Shown here in pieces: positions 25,352-33,837 of a DNA stretch of 64,000 nt. The stretch is taken from the NCBI RefSeq assembly GCF_021272185.1, contig NZ_JAJSEC010000001.1, forward strand, positions 310,001 through 374,000. The letters run 5' to 3'. A program made the translations under genes and the position numbers. The notes under the pieces were generated by a model. The model saw only the letters and a program-made list of their open reading frames with translations, had not been told where the DNA came from and did no database searches. Source of the DNA: Roseivivax sp. GX 12232. GTDB lineage: Bacteria > Pseudomonadota > Alphaproteobacteria > Rhodobacterales > Rhodobacteraceae. Numbering within the stretch: the first letter of the stretch is position 1; every line of letters starts with the position of its first letter.

Positions 25352-26050
25352 GTGCCCGACCTTACCGCGCTTGCGACCAGCCTTTCCGCCCAGGGCGCCC
25401 TCGCCTCCGAGTTCCTGCGCCAGGGCGGGCCGGTGATCTGGCTGATCGCCGCGCTCTCGGTCCTGACGCTGGCGCTGATCCTCTGGAAGGCCTGGCGGCT
25501 GGCGCTGCTCGGCGCCTGGTCGGGCGGGCGGCGGGCCACCCGGGCGGTGACCCTCTGGAGCGCGGGCCAGCGCGCGGAGGCCGACCTCCTTCTCGAGGGC
25601 CGCAAGAGCTGCCGCGCCGTCCTCGTCCGCGCCGCCATGCAGGCGCTCTCCGATCCCGCACTGCCGCCCGAGGCCGCCGAGGCCGAGACGACCCGCGTCG
25701 CCAAGGCGCTCCTGACCCGCGCCCGCGCCGGGCTCAGGCCGCTCGAGCTGATCGCCACCATCGCGCCGCTCCTGGGGCTGCTCGGCACGGTGCTCGGCAT
25801 GATCGCCGCCTTCCAGGCCCTGCAGGAGGCCGGCAGCCGCGCCGATCCCGCCACCCTCGCCGGCGGCATCTGGGAGGCGCTCCTGACCACCGCCGCCGGC
25901 ATGGCGGTAGCGATCCCCGCCTCGGCGGCGCTGACCTGGTTCGAGGCGGTGGCCGACCGGCTGCGCCACGAGATGGAAGACCTCGCCACCCGCTTGCGCA
26001 CGCAAGGCCCCGACCGCACCGCCGCCCCGGTGCGCCACGCCGCGGAGTGA
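25352..26050 (+). CDS. exbB: ExbB-type MotA/TolQ/ExbB proton channel protein
   Basis: 232 aa, starting at GTG with AAGGA about 10 nt upstream. One membrane segment lies near residues 28-48, and two more lie in the C-terminal half. The latter contain the family motif IATIAPLLGLLGTVLGMIAAF, here read as two parts around residue 140, and a TTAAGMAVAIPA pore segment. With ExbD and TonB it converts the proton gradient into energy for outer-membrane receptors. It is the first gene of the iron-uptake operon with two ExbD genes and tonB following at short spacing. Confidence 0.88.
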   Translation: MPDLTALATSLSAQGALASEFLRQGGPVIWLIAALSVLTLALILWKAWRLALLGAWSGGRRATRAVTLWSAGQRAEADLLLEGRKSCRAVLVRAAMQALSDPALPPEAAEAETTRVAKALLTRARAGLRPLELIATIAPLLGLLGTVLGMIAAFQALQEAGSRADPATLAGGIWEALLTTAAGMAVAIPASAALTWFEAVADRLRHEMEDLATRLRTQGPDRTAAPVRHAAE

Positions 26051-26056
26051 GCCGCC

Positions 26057-26446
26057 ATGACCTTCGGTGATCCGCCGCCGCGCCGCCGCCCCTCGCTCAC
26101 GCCGATGATCGACGTGGTCTTCCTGCTCCTGGTGTTCTTCATGCTCGCCTCGCGCTTCGGCACCGAGTTGCAGCTGCCGCTGGCGACCGCCGGGGGCGGG
26201 CCGGAGGCGCGCTGGTCGGGCCCGCCCCGGCTGGTCGAGGTCGCGCCCGAGGCGCTGCGGCTGAACGGCACGGCGCTGGCTCTGGACGCGCTGCCCGGCG
26301 CGCTCGAGCCGCTGGTCGAGAGCCCCGCCGACACGGTGATCCTGCGCCCCGCCGCGGGCGCCGAGTTGCAACGGCTGGTCGCGGTGATGGAGCACCTGGG
26401 CGCCGCGGGCTTCGGCAACCTCGTGCTGGTCGGAGAGGCGCCATGA
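26057..26446 (+). CDS. exbD: ExbD/TolR family protein, first copy
   Basis: 129 aa. A single N-terminal membrane helix follows a short cytoplasmic Pro/Arg segment. The helix carries the family's PMIDVVFLLLVFFM motif with the proton-carrying Asp (residue about 20). The periplasmic domain occupies the rest. The gene begins six nt after exbB and overlaps the second exbD by 4 nt. Confidence 0.87.
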   Translation: MTFGDPPPRRRPSLTPMIDVVFLLLVFFMLASRFGTELQLPLATAGGGPEARWSGPPRLVEVAPEALRLNGTALALDALPGALEPLVESPADTVILRPAAGAELQRLVAVMEHLGAAGFGNLVLVGEAP

Positions 26447-26850
26447 GGTTGGAGCCACCCCTGCGCCGCCGCACCTCGGAGAACCTCGTGCCGATGATCA
26501 ACGTGGTCTTCCTGCTGCTGATCTTCTTCCTGATGACCGCGCGGATCGCCCCGCCGGAGCCCTTCGAGGTCACCCCGCCCGAGGTCGCCGAGGGCGCCGA
26601 GGCGGAAGGCGTGCTGACGCTCTACCTCTCGGGCGAGGGCGAGCTGGCCTTCCGCGAGGCGCGCGGCGAAGCGGCGCTCGCCGCGCTCGAAGAGGCCCGC
26701 GCCGAGGCCTGCCCCGCGCCTTGTGCCGAAGGCGGCCCCGAGGTGCTCCTGCGCGCCGACCGCGGCCTGCCCGCCACCCGGCTGGCCGAGGTCATGGGGG
26801 AGCTCGGCGCGATCGGGCTTGCGCGCGTCGAACTGGTGACGGCGCGGTGA
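26443..26850 (+). CDS. exbD: ExbD/TolR family protein, second copy
   Basis: 135 aa, paralogous to the preceding gene. The helix motif reads PMINVVFLLLIFFLM, so the position of the proton-carrying Asp is Asn here. This copy may be a structural rather than proton-conducting partner in a mixed ExbD dimer. Start and stop overlap both neighbours, so the two copies are made together. Confidence 0.85.
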   Translation: MRLEPPLRRRTSENLVPMINVVFLLLIFFLMTARIAPPEPFEVTPPEVAEGAEAEGVLTLYLSGEGELAFREARGEAALAALEEARAEACPAPCAEGGPEVLLRADRGLPATRLAEVMGELGAIGLARVELVTAR

Positions 26851-27944
26851 TGAGGCGGCTTCTGGAAACCACGGCCTTCCTGGCCCTCGCCCTCGGGCTG
26901 CACGCGGGTCTTTTCGCGCTGACCCGCGACCGCAGGGCGGGCACCGAGGCGGCGGGGGACAGCGGCGAGAGCCAGCTCTCGCTCGCCGCCGCCGACGCGC
27001 GGCTGGCGGAGCTCATCGCGGAATGGGACCGCCCGCCCGAGGTGGCCGAGGTGGCCGAGGCGCCCGCACCGCGCCCCGCGCCGTCCCCCGAGCCGCCCGC
27101 ACCGACCCGTGCGCCTGCCCTCGCGGCCCCCGAGGCGCCCAGCGCCCCGGCGCGCCCCGAGGCGACGGCGGGGCTCGCCCTGCCCGACCTGCCCCGGCCC
27201 GACGCTTTGCCCGCGCGCGACACAAGCCCGCCGCCGCCCCCCGAGCCGGAGGCGGAGCCCGAGCCTCAGGAGGTCACCCCGGAGGCCGCGCCCGAGGCCG
27301 AGCCGGTACCGGAAGAAGAGCCGACGCAGGTGTCCGAAGCGGAGCCGCAACCGGAGACGGAGCCGGAAGAAGAACCGGAGCGGGAGGAAGAGCCCGAGAC
27401 CGAACCCCAACCCGAACCGCAATCCGCCCCCGAGAGCGCCGCGCCGACCACCGTCGGCCAGCGCCCCGCGATGCGGCCCGAACGCCCTGCACCGGAGCCC
27501 GCGCCTGAGCCCACTCCGCGCCAGGCGACCCGCACGCCGGCGCCCGATCCCGGACCATCCGCCCGGGACAGCGCCGCGCAACGCGCCGCGGGCAGCGGCG
27601 GCGGCACCCGCGCCGGGGCGGCGACCGCCCGCGACGAGGCGACCCTCAGCGCCGGGGCGCGCCAGAGCCTCACCGCGCGCTGGGGCGGCCAGGTGCGCGC
27701 CAGCGTCGAGCGGCGCAAGCGCTACCCGGGCGGCGCCCGCGGCGTCACCGGCACCGCCACCGTGCGGCTGACCGTGACCCGCGCCGGGCGGCTGCAGGCG
27801 GTGGGGCTCGCGGGCTCCTCGGGCGACGCCGCGCTCGACCGCGCCGCGCTCGAGGCCGTGCGCCGCGCCAGCTTCCCCGCCGCGCCCGAGGGCCTGACCC
27901 AGGCGAGCTACACCTTCACCCTGCCGATCCGCTTCAACGGCTGA
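26850..27944 (+). CDS. tonB: TonB-like energy transducer
   Basis: 364 aa. Membrane anchor at residues 5-24, then a long Pro/Glu-rich spacer (about 60-250, many PE, EP and PQPEPQ runs) that spans the periplasm. The C-terminal TonB domain runs from about 275 to the end (RKRYPGGARG, GTATVRLTV, FTLPIRF). The ATG shares its A with the stop of the second exbD. An in-frame GTG lies one codon earlier. It couples the ExbBD motor to the receptor encoded at 29098. The acidic spacer is longer than in many TonB proteins. Confidence 0.88.
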   Translation: MRRLLETTAFLALALGLHAGLFALTRDRRAGTEAAGDSGESQLSLAAADARLAELIAEWDRPPEVAEVAEAPAPRPAPSPEPPAPTRAPALAAPEAPSAPARPEATAGLALPDLPRPDALPARDTSPPPPPEPEAEPEPQEVTPEAAPEAEPVPEEEPTQVSEAEPQPETEPEEEPEREEEPETEPQPEPQSAPESAAPTTVGQRPAMRPERPAPEPAPEPTPRQATRTPAPDPGPSARDSAAQRAAGSGGGTRAGAATARDEATLSAGARQSLTARWGGQVRASVERRKRYPGGARGVTGTATVRLTVTRAGRLQAVGLAGSSGDAALDRAALEAVRRASFPAAPEGLTQASYTFTLPIRFNG

Positions 27945-27970
27945 TCGCCCTGCCCCGACCGGAGAGCGCC

Positions 27971-29014
27971 ATGCCCCTCGACACCCTCGTGACCACCTGG
28001 GCCCAGCCCGACCCCGCCGCGCTGATCGACCGGGTGCACCGGGAGATGGCGGCGCAGGAGCTTGCCGTCGCCGCCCGGCCCGGCCCCGCGCTCGACTGCG
28101 ACACCGGCATCGGGATGCTGCGTTTCCGCTGCGCGCCCGAGGGGCTGCGGATCGAGATCGAGGCCGAGGGCGCGGGCAACCTGCACATGCTGCGCGAAAG
28201 CCTCTGCGCGCGGCTCGACGCGCTGGCGGGCCAGCCGGTGGCGCTGCAATGGGAAGGGGCCGCGACGCCGCAGGCGGGCCTGCCGCCGAACGTGCGGATC
28301 GCGCGGGTGCTGGCGCGGCGGCGCGTCACCCCGCGCTTCCTGCGGCTGCGGCTCGGGGCCGAGGGGCTGGCGCCCTTCGCGCGCTCGGGGCTGCACCTGA
28401 GGCTGATGATCCCGCCCGAGGGCCGCGCGCCGGTCTGGCCCCGGCTCGGCGAGAACGGCCGCACGATCTGGCCCGAGGGCGCCGATGCGCTGCATCTGCC
28501 CGCCTATACGATCCGGGCGATCGACGCGGAGGCCGGCTGGCTCGACGTCGACATCTTCCAGCACGGGCGCGGGCGCACCTGCCGCTGGGCCGAGGAGGTG
28601 CCGCTCGGCGCGCCCGTGGGTCTCAGCGGGCCCGGCGGCGGCTGGCTGCCCGGCGGCTCGGACTGGCTTCTGGCGGGCGACGAGACCGCCCTGCCGGCGC
28701 TGGCCCGCATCCTCGAAAGCGCACCCAAAGAAGCGCGCGGCACCTGCCTGATCGAGGTGCAGAGCCCCGAGGAAACCCAGCCCCTGACCCCACCCCCGGG
28801 CGTCACCCTGCGCTGGCTCTGCCGCGACCAAGGCGACCCGGACCTTCTGGCGGCGCTGGCCGAGGTGCCCCTGCCCTCGGGCCCCGAGGCCTTCCTCTGG
28901 TTTGCCGCCGAGAAGACCCGCACGGCCCAGGCCCGCCAGCTCCTGCGCGCCGCGCCGGGGGTCGAGAAACGCCAACGCTACATCGGTGCCTATTGGACCG
29001 AGACACATTCTTGA
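27971..29014 (+). CDS. Siderophore-interacting FAD-binding protein with N-terminal DUF2218-like domain
   Basis: 347 aa. The first about 95 residues resemble a DUF2218-type domain. From about 110 a ViuB/SIP-type ferredoxin-reductase fold follows, with the flavin motif PAYTIRAID and a C-terminal FLWFAAEKTRTAQARQLLR region. SIP proteins reduce Fe(III)-siderophores in the cytosol so that iron is released. Its position between tonB and the receptor gene fits that role. Its stop codon overlaps the iron-box-like palindrome that precedes the receptor gene. Confidence 0.88.
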   Translation: MPLDTLVTTWAQPDPAALIDRVHREMAAQELAVAARPGPALDCDTGIGMLRFRCAPEGLRIEIEAEGAGNLHMLRESLCARLDALAGQPVALQWEGAATPQAGLPPNVRIARVLARRRVTPRFLRLRLGAEGLAPFARSGLHLRLMIPPEGRAPVWPRLGENGRTIWPEGADALHLPAYTIRAIDAEAGWLDVDIFQHGRGRTCRWAEEVPLGAPVGLSGPGGGWLPGGSDWLLAGDETALPALARILESAPKEARGTCLIEVQSPEETQPLTPPPGVTLRWLCRDQGDPDLLAALAEVPLPSGPEAFLWFAAEKTRTAQARQLLRAAPGVEKRQRYIGAYWTETHS

Positions 29015-29027
29015 CAACTTTACTCAA
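29011..29027. promoter_or_regulatory. Iron-box-like palindrome (TTGA-N9-TCAA) before the receptor gene
   Basis: TTGACAACTTTACTCAA has the TGA-N9-TCA layout reported for RirA-type iron boxes of rhizobia. It also resembles the GAC-N7-GTC sites before exbB and the hemP operon. TTGACA may double as a -35 element. It lies 71 nt before the receptor ATG. Confidence 0.5.
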
Positions 29028-29097
29028 CAACCCTAGGCAAGCCTCGCCAAGCGACCCGCCAGGCACAATCAGAACATAGCTGCTTAAGGAGAGGGAC

Positions 29098-31185
29098 ATG
29101 CACCGCATGTACTCGAGCCTGTCGGTCTGCGCGCTTGTCGCGGCGGGTCCGGCTTTGGCTCAGGATATCGCGCTCGAGGCAATCACCGTCGAGGACGACA
29201 GCGGCGCCCGGGTCTATGGCGACCCCGTGGCGCTGGACACCCGCGGGGTCACCCGCTTCGACCGGCCCATCGCCGAGACCCCGCGCTCGGTCAATGTGGT
29301 CACCGCCCAGGAGATGCTGGACCGGGGCGCCACCGACGTCGAAGAGGCGCTGAGCTACGCCACCGGCGTCAACGCCGGGCAATGGGGCAACGACGCCCGT
29401 TCGGACTGGTACAACATCCGCGGCTTCGACCCGACCACCTTCCACGACGGGCTGATCTCGCGGCAGGGCTTCTACAACGACGTGAAGCCCGAGCCCTTCC
29501 TGCTCGAGAGCGTCGAGGTGCTGCGCGGACCGGCCTCGGGGCTCTACGGCAACGGCGAGGTCGGCGGCGTGGTCAACACCACCTCGAAGACCGCCGCGCA
29601 GGACAGCCCGGGCATCGCGCAGCTCTCCTTCGGCAACCACGCGCGCAAGCAGATCGGCCTCGATGTCGGCGGCGACCTGACCGAGGACGGGCGGCTCGCC
29701 TATCGTTTCGTTGGGCTCTACCGCGACGCCGAGACCCATGTGCAGCACTCCCAGGACGACGCGCTGGCGCTCATGCCCTCGCTGACCTGGCGGCCGAGCA
29801 CCGACACCGAGGTGACGCTGCTCGCACGCTACCAGAAGAACGAGGCAACCCCGGACATCCAGTTCGGCTCGATCTACGGCACGCTTTACGACGCGCCCAA
29901 CGGCAAGAAGCTCGAAAGCGGCTATTTCGTCGGCGAGCCGGGCTTCGACCGCTTCGACGCCGAACACGCCAGCGTCACGGGGCTGGTCTCGCACCGCTTC
30001 AGCGAGGTCTGGTCGCTCGACGCCCGCGCCCGCTACACCTGGGCCGAGGCCGACTACCGCCACGCCTGGTGGGCCTTCGACGACTACCCCACCCGCTACA
30101 ACGCCGACGGCACCATCGACCGCACGGTCTACAAGGCCGAGAACACGCTGGAGTCCTTCAACATCGACGTGACCGGCCGGGCCGACTACCGGCTCTTCGG
30201 CTGGGAGATGGAGACCCTGATCGGTGCCGCCTATACCCGCGCCACCTATGACAGCGACACCGCCTACGGGATGCAGAACGGGCCGATCGATCCCTTCGAT
30301 CCCGATTACACCGGCGTCACCATCGGCGATGTGACCGACAGCCCGGCCAACACGGTCGAGGAGACCGGCGTCTACCTGCAGACCAACGCGCGCTGGAACG
30401 ACCGGCTGCATCTCGATGCGGGCCTGCGCTACGGCATGATCGAGACCGGCGAGACCACCGGCACCTTCAACGACGGCGCGGTGGCGGCCAGCGATGACGC
30501 GGTGACCGGCAATCTCGCCCTGCTCTACCGCTTCGACAACGGGCTGGCGCCCTATGTCAGTTACGCCGAGAGCTTCCGCCAGGAGGTCGTCGGCGAGGAC
30601 GCCCAGGGCAATGCCTTCGAGCCGACCCGTGGGCGGCAATACGAGATCGGGCTGAAATACCAGCCCGCGGGCAGCGACACGCTGCTGACGCTCGCGGCCT
30701 TCGACATCGAGAAGTCGAACCTCGCGGTCACCGATCCCGACAACCCCGCCTTCCAGGTGCAGACCGGCGAGGCGACCTCGCGCGGGATCGAGATCGGGGC
30801 CAAGCACCACTTCGGCGATGTCTTCGTCGATGCGGGCTACACCTGGCTCGAGACCGAGAACGCCTCGGGCGACCGGATCTCGCAGGTGCCCTCGGACTTC
30901 GGCTCGCTCTGGGTCGACTGGCGTCCGCAGGGCGGCGCGCTCGACGGCTGGAGCTTCGGCGCCGGGGTCCGCCACACCGGCGAGAAATGGGACGGCACCG
31001 ACAGCCAGCGCACCCCGCCCTCGACGGTCTATGACGCGGCGCTCGGCTGGTCGCAGGGCGATTTCGACCTGCGGCTCAACGTCCGCAACCTGACCGACGA
31101 GCGGGTCGTCTCCTTCTGCGGCACCGGCGCCTGCTACATGGGCCAGGGCCGCAGCGTGACCCTGACCGGGACGATGACCTTCTGA
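29098..31185 (+). CDS. TonB-dependent siderophore receptor (ferrichrome-type)
   Basis: 695-aa outer-membrane beta-barrel receptor. Signal peptide 1-21 (PALA before QDIALE), TonB box EAITVED, plug domain about 50-165 with TPRSVNVVTAQEML and VLRGPASGLYGNG, then the 22-strand barrel ending in phenylalanine (LTGTMTF). The C-terminal Cys pair in CGTGACYMGQGR is typical of FhuA/FpvA-like siderophore receptors. AAGGAGAGG precedes the ATG. With the ATPase, binding proteins and fused permease that follow it forms a complete ferric-siderophore route, probably for a hydroxamate, though no siderophore biosynthesis genes are in the window. Confidence 0.92.
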   Translation: MHRMYSSLSVCALVAAGPALAQDIALEAITVEDDSGARVYGDPVALDTRGVTRFDRPIAETPRSVNVVTAQEMLDRGATDVEEALSYATGVNAGQWGNDARSDWYNIRGFDPTTFHDGLISRQGFYNDVKPEPFLLESVEVLRGPASGLYGNGEVGGVVNTTSKTAAQDSPGIAQLSFGNHARKQIGLDVGGDLTEDGRLAYRFVGLYRDAETHVQHSQDDALALMPSLTWRPSTDTEVTLLARYQKNEATPDIQFGSIYGTLYDAPNGKKLESGYFVGEPGFDRFDAEHASVTGLVSHRFSEVWSLDARARYTWAEADYRHAWWAFDDYPTRYNADGTIDRTVYKAENTLESFNIDVTGRADYRLFGWEMETLIGAAYTRATYDSDTAYGMQNGPIDPFDPDYTGVTIGDVTDSPANTVEETGVYLQTNARWNDRLHLDAGLRYGMIETGETTGTFNDGAVAASDDAVTGNLALLYRFDNGLAPYVSYAESFRQEVVGEDAQGNAFEPTRGRQYEIGLKYQPAGSDTLLTLAAFDIEKSNLAVTDPDNPAFQVQTGEATSRGIEIGAKHHFGDVFVDAGYTWLETENASGDRISQVPSDFGSLWVDWRPQGGALDGWSFGAGVRHTGEKWDGTDSQRTPPSTVYDAALGWSQGDFDLRLNVRNLTDERVVSFCGTGACYMGQGRSVTLTGTMTF

Positions 31186-31946
31186 TGTTCGAGCTGCGCG
31201 ACATCTCGCGGCGCCACGACGGGCGGGAGGTGCTGGGCATCGACCGCCTGTCGCTGGGCGGCGCGGGGCTGACGGCGATCCTCGGCCAGAACGGCTCGGG
31301 CAAGACCACGCTCCTGTCGCTCCTGGCGCGGCAGGCGCGGCCCGACGCCGGGTCCATCACGCTGGAGGGGGCGCCCATTGCGGCGCCCTCGCAGCGGGCC
31401 TTCGCGCGCCAGGTCGCCTATCTGCCTCAGGTGCTGCCGCCGGTGCCCGGGCTGACCGCCCGCGAGCTGGCGGGGCTTGGCCGTTTCGCCTGGCGCGGCG
31501 CTTTCGGACGCTGGGGCCCAGCCGACCGGGAGGCTGTCGAGACCGGCCTCGCGGAGACCGGCGTCACCCATCTGGCCGAGACGCTGGCCGACGATCTTTC
31601 GGGCGGCGAGCGGCAGCGTGCCTGGATCGCCATGCTGCTCGCGCAGGAGGCGCCGATCCTGCTGCTCGACGAGCCGACGGCGGCGCTGGACCTCGCCCAT
31701 GCCCACGAGGTCATGGGCCTTCTGCGCGCCATCGCCACCCGCGGCGGCTGCCGGGTGATCGTGGTCCTGCACGACGTGAACCTCGCGGCGCGTTTCGCCG
31801 ACCGCATCCTGGCGCTGCGCGGCGGGCGGCTGGCCTTCGACGGGCCGCCCCGCGACTTCCTCGAGCCCGGCACGCTCCGGGCGCTTTTCGACATCGACAT
31901 GGCGCTGCTCGACGGGCCTTCGGGCCCGGTCGCGGTGGTGGCCTGA
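31185..31946 (+). CDS. Ferric-siderophore ABC transporter ATP-binding protein (FhuC/FepC type)
   Basis: 253 aa with Walker A GQNGSGKTT, signature LSGGERQR, Walker B ILLLDEPTAALDL and VLHDVN. The ATG shares one base with the receptor stop. Powers the fused permease encoded at 33834. Typical length for the FepC family. Confidence 0.9.
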   Translation: MFELRDISRRHDGREVLGIDRLSLGGAGLTAILGQNGSGKTTLLSLLARQARPDAGSITLEGAPIAAPSQRAFARQVAYLPQVLPPVPGLTARELAGLGRFAWRGAFGRWGPADREAVETGLAETGVTHLAETLADDLSGGERQRAWIAMLLAQEAPILLLDEPTAALDLAHAHEVMGLLRAIATRGGCRVIVVLHDVNLAARFADRILALRGGRLAFDGPPRDFLEPGTLRALFDIDMALLDGPSGPVAVVA

Positions 31947-31999
31947 TCCTTTTCGCCCCCGGTCCCGTCCGCCCCGCCCCATCCGCAAGGAGACCCCAC

Positions 32000-32884
32000 A
32001 TGTTCCGCCTCGCCGCCTGCCTCCTGCTCTGCCTCACCGCGCCGGCCCGGCCCGCGCTGGCCCAGGACACCCCGCCCGAGCGCATCGTCGCGCTGAGCTG
32101 GGCCCAGGCCGAGACGCTGGTGGCCCTGGGCGTCGCGCCCGTCGGCGTCGCCGATGTGGCGGGCTACGCGCGCTGGGTCGGCACCCCGGCCCTGCCCGAG
32201 GGCGTGGCCGACATGGGTCTGCGCCCCGAGCCCAACCTCGAAGCCATCGCCGCCGCCGCGCCCGACCTGATCCTCGCCTCGGACCAGCAGCAGGACCTCC
32301 TGCCCGCGTTGCGCGAGATCGCCGAGGTCGCCTTTGTCGAGGGTTTCGACGCCGGCCAGGACAACGCCGCGGTGGCCCGCGCGGCGTTGCGCGACCTCGG
32401 GCAGAGGCTTGGCCGCGAGGCCGAGGCCGAGGCGCTCCTGACCGAGGTCGAGACCCGCGCCCGCGCCGCCGGCGACCGGGTGCGCGCGCATTTTAACGGC
32501 GCCCCGCCGGCCGTCCTGCCGATCCGGCTTCTGACCGCGACCACCGTGCGGAAGCACGGCGAGAACGGCATGGCGCTGGCGGCGCTCCGGGCCATGGGGC
32601 TCGAGCATCCCGCGCCGGGGGAGCCCACCGAATGGGGCTTCACCCAGCGCCCGGTCGAGGAACTGGCAGGCTTCGAGCGCGCCGCCGTGGTGAACTTCGT
32701 GCCCTTCCCCGAGCGCGCGGCGCTTTACGGCAGCGAGCTCTGGGGCTTCATGCCCTTCGTGCGCGCGGGCCGCTTCGCCGAGGCCGGGCCGGTCTGGACC
32801 TTCGGCGGGCCCTATTCCATCGCCGAGCTGGCCGAGGCCATGGCCGGGGCGCTGGTGACGCTCGACCCCGAGGCGGCGGAATGA
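32000..32884 (+). CDS. Iron-siderophore ABC transporter substrate-binding protein, first copy (FhuD-like)
   Basis: 294 aa. Signal peptide about 1-22 (ALA before QDTPPER); no lipobox. The ERIVALSWAQAETLVALGVAP opening (here two adjoining motifs) and NLEAIAAAAPDLILAS are hallmarks of class III binding proteins. It shuttles ferric siderophore across the periplasm. Its stop overlaps the start of a second, related binding protein. Confidence 0.88.
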   Translation: MFRLAACLLLCLTAPARPALAQDTPPERIVALSWAQAETLVALGVAPVGVADVAGYARWVGTPALPEGVADMGLRPEPNLEAIAAAAPDLILASDQQQDLLPALREIAEVAFVEGFDAGQDNAAVARAALRDLGQRLGREAEAEALLTEVETRARAAGDRVRAHFNGAPPAVLPIRLLTATTVRKHGENGMALAALRAMGLEHPAPGEPTEWGFTQRPVEELAGFERAAVVNFVPFPERAALYGSELWGFMPFVRAGRFAEAGPVWTFGGPYSIAELAEAMAGALVTLDPEAAE

Positions 32885-33837
32885 TCCGCGCGCGCACACC
32901 ACGCCGCAGCGCCGGGGCGGTCTTCCGCGCTCTGCTCCTGGCGCTCAGCACGGCGCTTTCCGCCGCAGCGCTGCCCGCCTTCGCCGATGGCCCGGTCAGT
33001 GTCACCGACCGGCGCGGGCCGCAGAGCTTCGAGGCGCCGCCAGAACGGATCGTGGTGCTCGACTGGGCGCTGGCCGAGGCGCTGCTCGACCTCGGGATCG
33101 CGCCCCTCGGCGCGCCGGAGCTGACACTCTACCGCGACTGGGTGGGCACGCCCGCCATGCCCGAAGGCGTGACCGACATCGGGCTGCGCAGCGCGCCCAA
33201 CCTCGAAACCATCGCCTCCCTCGAATCCCAGGCGATCGTGGCCGCCGATCTCTCCGCCCAGGAGGTCGCCCGGCTGGAGGCCATCGCGCCGGTCCTGGTC
33301 TTCGACGCCTGGTCGGCCGATCACGACAATCTCGCCGCCCAGCGCGAGATTTTCCTCGAACTGGCGCTCCTGACCGGGCGCACCGCCCGCGCCGAGCGGC
33401 TGCTCTCCGAGATGGAAACCGAGATCACCCGGCGCGCCGAGGCGCTGGCCCGGGCCTATGGCGGCACCCCGCCCGACACCGCGGTGATCCGGCTCAACGA
33501 TGCCGCGACGCTCTGGGTCTACGGCGAGAACGCCGTGCCCACGGCCGCGCTCGAGGCGCTCGGCGTCGCCAATGCCCTGCCGCAGCCGCCCTCGCGCTGG
33601 GGCGTGGCGCAGAAAAACCTCGACGCCCTCGCCGAGGTCGAAGAGGGCGCGATCATCGCCATCCGCCCCCACATGGCCGGGGCGCAGGTCTTCGAAAGCC
33701 CGCTCTGGCAAAAGCTGCCCGCCGTCGCCGCGGGGCGCTACGCCGAGGCCGGGCCGGTCTGGAGCTACGGCGGTTATCTCTCGCTCCTGCGCCACGCGCG
33801 AGCGCTCTCGGACGCGCTGCTGGCGCTGGCGGAATGA
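32881..33837 (+). CDS. Iron-siderophore ABC transporter substrate-binding protein, second copy (FhuD-like)
   Basis: 318 aa, from ATG 32881. Signal sequence about 1-35 (ALPAFA before DGPVSV). It shares the same framework as the preceding protein: ERIVVLDWALAEALLDLG, YRDWVGTPAMPEGVTDIGL and PNLETIASL. The tandem copies probably arose by duplication and may bind different siderophores, since their middle regions differ. It overlaps the permease gene by 4 nt. Confidence 0.88.
   Translation: MIRARTPRRSAGAVFRALLLALSTALSAAALPAFADGPVSVTDRRGPQSFEAPPERIVVLDWALAEALLDLGIAPLGAPELTLYRDWVGTPAMPEGVTDIGLRSAPNLETIASLESQAIVAADLSAQEVARLEAIAPVLVFDAWSADHDNLAAQREIFLELALLTGRTARAERLLSEMETEITRRAEALARAYGGTPPDTAVIRLNDAATLWVYGENAVPTAALEALGVANALPQPPSRWGVAQKNLDALAEVEEGAIIAIRPHMAGAQVFESPLWQKLPAVAAGRYAEAGPVWSYGGYLSLLRHARALSDALLALAE

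Noticed and set aside
27013-27771. Several overlapping open frames in the Pro/Glu-rich part of tonB
   Set aside because: Low-complexity GC-rich sequence opens all frames; only the tonB frame ends in a recognisable domain.
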